A DNA stretch of 7,340 bases from an uncultured Clostridia bacterium (GTDB lineage: Bacteria > Bacillota_A > Clostridia > Oscillospirales > Oscillospiraceae): positions 1 through 7,340 of the forward strand of contig CASEPH010000420.1 in assembly GCA_949289625.1 (NCBI GenBank), read 5' to 3'. Positions within the stretch are counted from its first letter, which is position 1. Every line of letters begins with the position of its first letter. The notes under the pieces were generated by a model, which saw nothing but the letters and a program-made list of their open reading frames with translations, made no database searches and was not told where the DNA came from. The position numbers and the translations under genes were made by a program. This document shows, piece by piece, positions 1 to 4,937 of this stretch.

Positions 1-205
1 TTTTCTCTGCATTCCGGGAGATGGTGTTCTCTTTGTCAACGGTGTCGTAATTCTGCCCTTGGAGGAACGCGCATTTCTTCTCTATGCCATTCGGCCCTCG
101 GGCCGCAAAAGTGGGTCCGGGCCTCTGCCCGGAACTGCGGCTGGCGTATAGCCGGACGCGATGCTTGCCCTGCCCCGCCAACCTGATGGTAAGCATGGCA
201 CTGTT
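1..205. other. Unassigned left-edge region, no supported gene
   Basis: I can assign no gene here. On the minus strand a reading frame opens at an ATG at 196-194 and stays open to the left edge (about 65 codons, containing NYDTVDKENTISRNAEK), but it has no ribosome site before the ATG. On the plus strand the frame starting at base 2 is open to a TAG at 149-151 and reads like a possible protein tail (FVNGVVILPLEERAFLLYAI). Both cannot easily be real, and GC-rich DNA often leaves such frames open by chance. The right part is dense in inverted repeats, listed separately. It may be the edge of a neighbouring gene or an interspersed repeat. Confidence 0.35.
92..196. repeat. Cluster of four consecutive hairpins
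   Basis: Four inverted repeats follow one another. The first is CGGCC/GGCCG at 92-105 with a CTCG loop. The second is TCCGGGC/GCCCGGA at 116-133 with a CTCT loop (7 bp, perfect). The third is CGGCT/AGCCG at 138-154 with a 7-base loop. The fourth is ATGCTTGCC/GGTAAGCAT at 161-196 with an 18-base loop and one G-T wobble. No T-run follows, so this is not a classic terminator. It lies just upstream of the operator at 206-242. It could be a structured RNA, a REP-like element or folding in a neighbouring transcript's tail. I recognise no known RNA family. Confidence 0.45.
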
Positions 206-242
206 GTAAAAGTAAGCAGACTTAGAGTAAAAGTGCGTACTT
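206..242 (+). promoter_or_regulatory. Bipartite operator upstream of the MDR gene (site 1)
   Basis: The octamer GTAAAAGT occurs at 206-213 and again at 227-234, a period of exactly 21 bases or two helical turns. The second copy continues as AAAAGTGCGTACTT (229-242), whose core AAGTGCGTACTT is palindromic at 10 of 12 positions. The same arrangement, with identical spacing, is found at 2395-2429 before the SDR gene. Two direct repeats upstream of a promoter resemble the arrangement known for HxlR in Bacillus subtilis. The nearby tandem HxlR regulator is the obvious candidate binder; this assignment is inference. Confidence 0.7.
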
Positions 243-269
243 GTGCAAGCCGACTTTCCATATTATAAA
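241..269 (+). promoter_or_regulatory. Putative promoter of the MDR gene unit
   Basis: A -10 hexamer TATAAA (264-269, one mismatch to TATAAT) lies 17 bases after a poor -35 hexamer TTGTGC (241-246, only TTG matching). The operator abuts the -35 and overlaps its first two bases. A weak -35 touched by an upstream operator suits an activator, though repression cannot be excluded. Transcription would start near 276, giving a leader of about 40 bases. An alternative -10, TATTAT at 261-266, is 3 bases upstream. Confidence 0.55.
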
Positions 270-317
270 GAAATTATCCATTCGACACGGATGCATTTTC
301 GAAACAGGAGGTAATCT

Positions 318-1331
318 ATGAAAGCAGTGATTTCTGCCCACTCCGGAATCGAGGGACTTGAGATTCGGGATATTCCGATGAATGAAAAGCTTGGCCCCCA
401 CGATGTTCGGATCAAAGTACATGCGGCCGGCCTCAACTGGCGGGATTATTTTAAGATGACCAGGATCCCCTGGTGCCGTGAGAATCCGATCCCGGGCAGC
501 GATGCCTCCGGAGAAGTTGTGGCCGTTGGAGAGGAAGTCACGCGATTCAAGGTCGGTGACAAAGTCATTACCAGTGACTATGCTGGCTGGTACGATGGTC
601 TGCTGACCCCGGAAAAAGAAGCGCAGGGTTTGGATCTGTGCTTTGGTGTTGACGGGTGTATGCGTGAATATTTTGTTATGCATGAGAACGGCTTTGTGCG
701 TATGCCCAAGCACTTGACATGGGAAGAGGCCGGTGTCATGTCCACCACCTTCGGCACATCGTTCAATGCCGTCGTTGTTCAGGGCCAGGTCCGCTTTGGT
801 CAGACTGTCTTAATCGAGGGAACTGGTGGTCTGAGTACCGCATCCATCTCATTCGCAAAAGCCAGCGGCGCACGTGTGATCGTCATGGGCAAAGTGGAGT
901 CCGGTCTTGAAAAGGCGAAAGCTCTGGGCGCGGATGAGACCATCAACACCGAGGTCTACCCTGACTGGGACAAGAAAGTCCTGGAACTGACCAACGGCGA
1001 GGGTGTGGATGTAGGCATTGACATCCTCGGCAAAGTGAGTCTGAATCGCTGCATGGCGTGCACGAAGATCAACGGCATCGTCGTTCTGGAGGCCAATCTT
1101 ACCGGCGGCAAGGGCGAGTTTGACATGGCGATTCCTATGAAGCGGCTCTTGACCGTCAAGGGAATGCGTGTGGCCAGCACCAAGATGATGGAGCAGATGG
1201 TGACAGGTATGGAGATGTTCAATATCAAACCGCCCATCGACTCTGTGTTCGATCTCGACCATGTGAAGGACGCCTTCCAGCGCATGGTGGACGGCGTGGA
1301 GTTTGGCAAGGTCTGCGTGAAATTCTGCTGA
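318..1331 (+). CDS. Zinc-free MDR oxidoreductase (alcohol dehydrogenase / quinone reductase-like)
   Basis: A 337-residue, full-length medium-chain dehydrogenase/reductase, expected to be a cytoplasmic NAD(P)H-dependent enzyme. The N-terminal GroES-like domain (about 1-125) contains LNWRDYF (39-45) and PGSDASGEVVAVGEEVTRFKVGDKV (59-83). The Rossmann domain has the nucleotide-binding turn EGTGGLS (167-173), then AKALGADETIN (200-210). The order and the segment GWYDG (90-94) resemble the zinc-independent 'MDR7' alcohol-dehydrogenase-like subgroup as I recall it. The four-cysteine structural-zinc lobe of classical ADHs is absent. The start is fixed by AGGAGGT (306-312), 5 bases before the ATG. 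It is first in a unit with the small gene at 1349 and follows an operator shared with the SDR gene. The substrate is unknown: alcohol, aldehyde, enone and quinone are all plausible for the family. Confidence 0.9.
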   Translation: MKAVISAHSGIEGLEIRDIPMNEKLGPHDVRIKVHAAGLNWRDYFKMTRIPWCRENPIPGSDASGEVVAVGEEVTRFKVGDKVITSDYAGWYDGLLTPEKEAQGLDLCFGVDGCMREYFVMHENGFVRMPKHLTWEEAGVMSTTFGTSFNAVVVQGQVRFGQTVLIEGTGGLSTASISFAKASGARVIVMGKVESGLEKAKALGADETINTEVYPDWDKKVLELTNGEGVDVGIDILGKVSLNRCMACTKINGIVVLEANLTGGKGEFDMAIPMKRLLTVKGMRVASTKMMEQMVTGMEMFNIKPPIDSVFDLDHVKDAFQRMVDGVEFGKVCVKFC

Positions 1332-1348
1332 TTGCGAGGTGTCCATAT

Positions 1349-1567
1349 ATGGAATTTATCAGAAGAGAAGAACCCTATTCCGGCTATGTAATCCGTACCA
1401 CAGAGAACGGAAAAAGCTACCGTGTTGCCAGAAAGTTTCCGGATGATCCAGAGAGCCTCGCCCTTTGTGACTTCCAGATCGGCGGGTCCGGCTGGTACCC
1501 TGTCCGTGATTTGACTGAGGATGAGAAAGCTGAGTACAAGCGGTTTATTGCGTCTCAAACCAAGTAA
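1349..1567 (+). CDS. Small orphan protein, 72 residues
   Basis: I do not recognise this protein. It is 72 residues long, soluble-looking and charged, with no signal peptide or membrane segment. It has one cysteine (CDFQIGGSGWYP) and an acidic/basic C-terminal helix-like stretch, DLTEDEKAEYKRF. The first half, YSGYVIRTTENGKSYRVARKF, has the alternating pattern of a small beta-sheet. Coding is supported by GAGGTG (1335-1340) 8 bases before the ATG, by only 17 bases separating it from the MDR stop, and by a strong terminator 14 bases after its stop. It is therefore almost certainly co-transcribed with the MDR gene and may act on the same substrate or enzyme; that functional link is inference. 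Confidence 0.75.
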   Translation: MEFIRREEPYSGYVIRTTENGKSYRVARKFPDDPESLALCDFQIGGSGWYPVRDLTEDEKAEYKRFIASQTK

Positions 1568-1581
1568 TCAGCTGTAACCTA

Positions 1582-1617
1582 AGGCCCGCGATCCAGCTTT
1601 ACCGGATCGCGGGCTTC
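1582..1617 (+). terminator. Rho-independent terminator of the MDR/small-protein unit
   Basis: A perfect 11-bp stem, GCCCGCGATCC (1584-1594) with GGATCGCGGGC (1604-1614), has a 9-base loop and is followed by TTCTAT. The stem extends by one G-T and one A-T pair. The T-run is short, but the stem is strong and placed 14 bases after the stop codon of the small gene. It separates this unit from the regulator gene. Confidence 0.8.
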
Positions 1618-1628
1618 TATTGCGAGGA

Positions 1629-1657
1629 TTGCTTTTCCCCCGCCTCTGTGTTAAGAT
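1629..1657 (+). promoter_or_regulatory. Putative promoter of the HxlR-type regulator
   Basis: The -35 hexamer TTGCTT (1629-1634) and -10 hexamer TAAGAT (1652-1657) are separated by 17 bases. A TG dinucleotide at 1649-1650 makes an extended -10 element. Transcription would start near 1664, about 30 bases before the ATG at 1695. The AAAAGT bipartite operator seen at 206 and 2395 is not present here, so there is no sign of autoregulation through that site. Confidence 0.5.
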
Positions 1658-1694
1658 TGTCACATGAAGCTTGGAAGGAAAGGAGATCCAGCGG

Positions 1695-2378
1695 ATGGTT
1701 CGCGTCTTTATTAGAAACGGTGTCTGCGGCGTGGAAGAGTTTTTTAAGCTGATGGGGAGCGAAAGTAAGGTCGCTGTCTTTCTGGCATGTTGCCAGCGAG
1801 AATCTGCCTCTTTTCAAGAACTCTATGCCGATCTGCAAAATCTCATGGATGACTCCACACTTGCCAAGCGCCTGACTGAATTTGTCTCTGCCGGAATTCT
1901 GGACAAGCTGACTTACAGAGATACTCCCCGTACTGCTTACCGCGTTACGCAGAAGGCGCTGGATATCAAACCGTCCCTGGATTTGATGCGCGATTTCTGC
2001 CAGAAATGGCTTCACGTGGAGAGCGCCAATGCCTTTGACTGGGTCTCTTATACCAAAAAGCTTCTGGGGAGCCGCTGGAATGCCAGAATCATCTGGATTC
2101 TCTTCGTTCTGCGCAGCGTGCGGTTCAACGATCTAAAGAATTCCATTGAGGGTATTTCCTTCAAAATGCTTACCCAACAGCTACGCTATTTGGAGGAAGA
2201 AGATGTTGTCCTTCGAAAAGATTTTCAAGAAAATCCCCCTCATATTGAATATACTCTCACTCCAAAGGGGGAATCTTTATATGAAATTCTCCTCTTGATT
2301 GCCAACTGGTACACCCACTATGGTCGCGGAAGTTCTGCTCCCGAGGAGGAGCACTGTGGTCTAGATCTCTCCATCTGA
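1695..2378 (+). CDS. HxlR-family regulator with two tandem winged-helix domains
   Basis: A 227-residue cytoplasmic DNA-binding regulator. Ordinary HxlR/YodB/HypR proteins are roughly 100-130 residues and work as dimers; this one contains two such domains in one chain. Domain 1 (about 11-105) runs C11-GVEEFFKLMG, a helix-turn-helix region LAKRLTEFVSAGIL (56-69), the wing Y74-RDTPRTAYRVTQKAL and the helix LDLMRDFCQKW. Domain 2 (about 115-205) repeats the pattern: YTKKLLGSRWNARII, MLTQQLRYLEEEDVV (158-172), wing HIEYTLTPKGESL, LLLIANW. C11 matches the N-terminal cysteine used for redox/electrophile sensing in YodB, CatR and HypR; the equivalent position in domain 2 is D115. The start is taken at ATG 1695 because AAGGAG (1680-1685) lies 9 bases upstream; a TTG at 1671 is also in frame but lacks such a site. 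It probably controls the operators at 206 and 2395. Confidence 0.88.
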   Translation: MVRVFIRNGVCGVEEFFKLMGSESKVAVFLACCQRESASFQELYADLQNLMDDSTLAKRLTEFVSAGILDKLTYRDTPRTAYRVTQKALDIKPSLDLMRDFCQKWLHVESANAFDWVSYTKKLLGSRWNARIIWILFVLRSVRFNDLKNSIEGISFKMLTQQLRYLEEEDVVLRKDFQENPPHIEYTLTPKGESLYEILLLIANWYTHYGRGSSAPEEEHCGLDLSI

Positions 2379-2394
2379 GTGTTTTCGCTTCCAA

Positions 2395-2429
2395 AAAAGT
2401 AAGTATCAAATCTCTAAAAGTGCGTACTT
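2395..2429 (+). promoter_or_regulatory. Bipartite operator upstream of the SDR gene (site 2)
   Basis: AAAAGTAAG (2395-2403) is followed after 12 bases by AAAAGTGCGTACTT (2416-2429). This is the same pair of blocks, at the same 21-base period, as at 208-242. The 12-base linkers differ, while the two blocks are identical between sites, which is the pattern expected of protein-binding sites rather than a recent duplication. Here the right block extends as AAAAGTGCGTACTTTT, palindromic in its outer bases. It also forms the left arm of the regulator's terminator. Confidence 0.7.
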
Positions 2430-2448
2430 TTTCTGTACGCGCTTTTTT
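2416..2448 (+). terminator. Terminator of the regulator gene, overlapping operator site 2
   Basis: The left arm AAAAGTGCGTAC (2416-2427) pairs with GTACGCGCTTTT (2435-2446), giving 12 bp with one G-T wobble and a loop of TTTTTCT. Six T residues end the right arm and its tail (2443-2448). It lies 37 bases after the regulator's stop codon. The same bases form the right half of the operator for the next unit, so a bound regulator or transcription through the hairpin could affect each other; that coupling is inference. Confidence 0.7.
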
Positions 2449-2456
2449 GTTATATA
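2428..2456 (+). promoter_or_regulatory. Putative promoter of the SDR gene unit
   Basis: A TATA-rich -10 (TATATA 2451-2456, or TATATT 2453-2458) stands at the same distance from operator site 2 as TATAAA does from site 1: 56 bases from the first AAAAGT. The position 17 bases upstream, TTTTTC (2428-2433), is a very poor -35, again consistent with activator dependence. The predicted start near 2463 gives a leader of about 70 bases. An independent TTGACA lies at 2469-2474, but its best-placed -10 (TGGCAT, 2492-2497) is weak. Confidence 0.5.
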
Positions 2457-2534
2457 TTTATCAATAGCTTGACATTCTTGGTTCAGCTATTTGGCATTTA
2501 TTCCATCAGATCGATTTCTAGAGAGGAGATTATT

Positions 2535-3311
2535 ATGGGCATTCTGGACGGAAAAGTTGCAATCATCACCGGCGGCGGACAGGGGATCGGCGAAGGACTC
2601 GTCTATGCGTTCTGCCATGAAGGCGCAAAGGTCGTTAACATCGGACGTACCTATTCCAAGGTTGAGCGTGTAGCCGAAAACATCAAAAAAGACGGCTGCG
2701 ATGCCATCGCCCTGCAGTGCGATATCAGTGATTATACCCAGGTGGAGGCAGTTGTTGCCAAGACGGTTGAGACCTATGGAAAAATCGATGTCATTGTTAA
2801 CAATGCCATGACGCAGCGGATGGGGCCTTTTGAGGATAGCACAGAGGATGACCTGTGGGATGCCTGGAAAAATAATGTCGTGGGTACTTATAACTGCATC
2901 AAGGCATGCCTGCCGTATCTGAAGGAGACGAAGGGACGGATCATCAACTTCGGTTCTGGCGCTGGCACCCACGGCAACAAAGGAATGTTCAGTTACGCCA
3001 CAAGCAAGGAGGCTATCCGCGGAATGACAAAGGCTCTGGCCGTGGAGTTCGCCCCCTATGAGATCAATGTCAACTGCGTGGTCCCCACAGGCAACAGTCC
3101 GGCGTTTGAGCGGACAAAAATGGAGCGGGCAGATCAGCCCGAGTTGTTGGCCAAAATGGTGGAAGGATACCTGATCAAACGGCCGAATTTTAGTCTCGGC
3201 GATCCGGAAACGGATATCGGCGGCGTGGTTGTATTCCTTGCCAGCAAGTACTCCCAGTACATGACTGGGCGAACGCTCTTTGCCGACGGCGGCAAATCCA
3301 TGTTCCGCTGA
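2535..3311 (+). CDS. Classical short-chain dehydrogenase/reductase (FabG-like)
   Basis: A 258-residue, full-length, cytoplasmic NAD(P)(H)-dependent oxidoreductase acting on a hydroxyl or keto group. Visible family motifs are the glycine-rich cofactor turn TGGGQGIG (12-19), CDIS (62-65), the core strand motif VNNAM (88-92), and the catalytic set N114, S141, Y154 and K158 (YATSK). The C-terminus GRTLFADGGKSMFR is typical. R38 after the second strand may favour NADP(H), which is inference. The usual NNAG motif reads NNAM. The start is placed at ATG 2535 with AGGAG (2524-2528) 6 bases upstream; the frame is open further 5', but no ribosome site supports an earlier start. It is followed by the anion transporter with no terminator between, so they form a likely operon under operator site 2. 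The exact substrate is unknown. Confidence 0.92.
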   Translation: MGILDGKVAIITGGGQGIGEGLVYAFCHEGAKVVNIGRTYSKVERVAENIKKDGCDAIALQCDISDYTQVEAVVAKTVETYGKIDVIVNNAMTQRMGPFEDSTEDDLWDAWKNNVVGTYNCIKACLPYLKETKGRIINFGSGAGTHGNKGMFSYATSKEAIRGMTKALAVEFAPYEINVNCVVPTGNSPAFERTKMERADQPELLAKMVEGYLIKRPNFSLGDPETDIGGVVVFLASKYSQYMTGRTLFADGGKSMFR

Positions 3312-3377
3312 TTTTCTCCAGCACTGTGCACCTGATACACAATTTTATCCTTTGATAGATTGGACGAGGTGAATATC

Positions 3378-4808
3378 ATGCGTAAAGAATCAAGTAGCCC
3401 AGTCTCCCAGGAAAATCAGCGGAAATCCGAAGTCAATCTGGTCCGGGTGCTGATTTCTATTATTGTGGGCGTGGTAGTCGCTCTTCTGCCTCCTCCGGAG
3501 GGGCTTACTTCAGAAACAATGCGGTATCTGGGCGTCTTTGCGGCAATGATTGTTGGGCTTTTGAGCCGCGCTGCGCCCAACTGGCTGGTCACGATCACTT
3601 GCTGCATGTCCATGATCCTGCTGGGGCTGAGTGACATTGGCACGATTCTCAGCAATTTCTCCAGCCAGAATATCTGGCTTCCTTTGGCCATCGTTGGCTT
3701 TGCCGGCTGCCTGGAAAAAAGCGGCGTTCTGCGCCGCATTGCATTCAATGTCTATAAACTCTTCCCGGCCTCCTATACAGGGCAGGTTCTGGCTGTCAGT
3801 GCCGCGTCGCTAGTGCTTACGCCTCTGGTGCCAAGCACTTCCGCGAAACTTGGCGTCTTGTCTCCATTCACCGCCTCTCTGGCGGGCGAGGCAGGAATTC
3901 AGCCCCACAGCAGAGGGATGAAGGGACTCTGGTTTGTCCTGTTCAATATCTGCTATGTCTCCGCCTTCTGTGTGCTGACCGGGTCCAATGGAAACTTCCT
4001 GATTCTGGGCTTTGCTCCCGAGGATCAGGCCGCTAAATTCACCTGGCTATACTGGCTGCTGATGTGCGTTGTCTGGCTTGTGGTCATGGTCCTTCTCAGC
4101 ATCCTGTTTGTCATCATCTTTATGAAGCCCGAGCAGCCAATTACCGTATCGAAGGATACGGTCCGTCAAAGGCTGGAAGAATTGGGCCCCATGAGCAAGG
4201 ACGAGAAGTTCTGCGTTGCCGTTCTGGTGTGCGCAGTGGCCCTGTGGATTACAGAGAGTTACCATGGAATCGGTACCGTCGTGGTAGCGTGGGCCGCACT
4301 GCTCGCCATGATGGTCCGTGGTCTCTTTACATCGAAGGATATTTCCAGACTGCCCTGGCAGTTCTTTATGTTCCTGGCCGGCCTGCTGGGCATGGCGGAT
4401 TATATGGGCAGCAGCGGTGTCAGCGAGTGGTTTTCTGGGGTCCTGGCTCCTGTTGTTGGAAGATTCATCCCCAACTCCTTTGTCTTTGTTATTGTACTGG
4501 TCATCGTTACGTGGCTTGTCCGTCTCTTCGTGGACAGTCTCTCCACCATGGCAATTATCCCAACGGTATTCGGTCCCATCGCGACCCTGCTGGGAATCAA
4601 TCCGCTCCTGGTCGTATGGCTCTCCTTTGTCAACGGGCAGCAGTGGGTGCTCCCTCACAACACTCCCCAGATGCTGCAATCTGCAGTGATGATGGGAAAT
4701 GCCATCGATCACGAAGATGTGCGGAATCTTTCCTTTGTCTACATGGTCATTGCGCTAATTGGCAGTTTGGTCAGTGTCCCCGTCTGGTCCGCCATGGGAC
4801 TGATGTGA
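3378..4808 (+). CDS. DASS/SLC13-type anion (carboxylate) transporter
   Basis: A 476-residue inner-membrane protein with about a dozen hydrophobic segments beginning near residue 22 (VRVLISIIVGVVVALLP). Two related half-motifs support the divalent anion:sodium symporter / CitT group: VPSTSAK (151-157) in the N-terminal half and DSLSTM followed by AIIPTVFGP (386 onward) in the C-terminal half, at the places where this family carries its S-N/S-T substrate and sodium motifs. A charged cytoplasmic stretch (about 255-285, PEQPITVSKDTVRQRLEELG) separates the halves. Such proteins import di- or tricarboxylates or sulfate. The start is ATG 3378, with GAGGTG (3366-3371) 6 bases upstream. The gap from the SDR stop is 66 bases without a terminator, so the two genes are probably co-transcribed and the SDR or MDR may act on the imported anion. 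Confidence 0.85.
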   Translation: MRKESSSPVSQENQRKSEVNLVRVLISIIVGVVVALLPPPEGLTSETMRYLGVFAAMIVGLLSRAAPNWLVTITCCMSMILLGLSDIGTILSNFSSQNIWLPLAIVGFAGCLEKSGVLRRIAFNVYKLFPASYTGQVLAVSAASLVLTPLVPSTSAKLGVLSPFTASLAGEAGIQPHSRGMKGLWFVLFNICYVSAFCVLTGSNGNFLILGFAPEDQAAKFTWLYWLLMCVVWLVVMVLLSILFVIIFMKPEQPITVSKDTVRQRLEELGPMSKDEKFCVAVLVCAVALWITESYHGIGTVVVAWAALLAMMVRGLFTSKDISRLPWQFFMFLAGLLGMADYMGSSGVSEWFSGVLAPVVGRFIPNSFVFVIVLVIVTWLVRLFVDSLSTMAIIPTVFGPIATLLGINPLLVVWLSFVNGQQWVLPHNTPQMLQSAVMMGNAIDHEDVRNLSFVYMVIALIGSLVSVPVWSAMGLM

Positions 4809-4839
4809 CCGATCCCGATTCTCCCGGGAAACCCACCTG

Positions 4840-4878
4840 GCGGCAAATGGAGTCAGGGCTCCATTTGCCGCTTCTTTT
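4840..4878 (+). terminator. Strong rho-independent terminator after the DASS transporter
   Basis: A perfect 13-bp stem, GCGGCAAATGGAG (4840-4852) with CTCCATTTGCCGC (4859-4871), has a 6-base loop TCAGGG and is followed by TTCTTTT. It ends the SDR-transporter unit and means the downstream MFS gene needs read-through or its own promoter. Confidence 0.9.
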
Positions 4879-4937
4879 ACCAATGTCCTTCTCTGTTTAG
4901 GGCATAGATTGGCCGCATGAACGAAGGGAGAAATACT

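Noticed and set aside
222..713. Minus-strand frame of 163 codons spanning the operator and the start of the MDR gene.
   Set aside because: It overlaps a well-supported gene, its promoter and operator, and has no recognisable domain.
849..1558. Minus-strand frames of 165 and 200 codons opposite the MDR and small genes.
   Set aside because: They are antisense shadows with His-rich or low-complexity text typical of reverse-frame reading.
1671..1694. TTG start for the regulator 24 bases upstream.
   Set aside because: The ribosome site AAGGAG (1680-1685) falls inside this extension and is well placed for the ATG at 1695.
2469..2497. TTGACA at 2469-2474 as the main SDR promoter.
   Set aside because: The -35 is perfect, but the hexamer 17 bases later (TGGCAT) is a poor -10; kept only as an alternative to the operator-linked promoter.
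2469..2534. 22-residue N-terminal extension of the SDR.
   Set aside because: The extension lacks a ribosome site, while ATG 2535 has AGGAG at 2524-2528 and matches the usual SDR start just before the cofactor strand.
4871..4882. Minus-strand GTAAAAGAAG resembling the operator half-site upstream of the MFS gene.
   Set aside because: It is the T-run of the terminator read backwards and lacks the second half-site at 21 bases.
4064..4900. Plus-strand 278-codon frame and minus-strand 221-codon frame inside the transporter gene.
   Set aside because: Both are out-of-frame shadows of the DASS gene, which has clear membrane segments, family motifs and a ribosome site; the plus frame also runs through the terminator.
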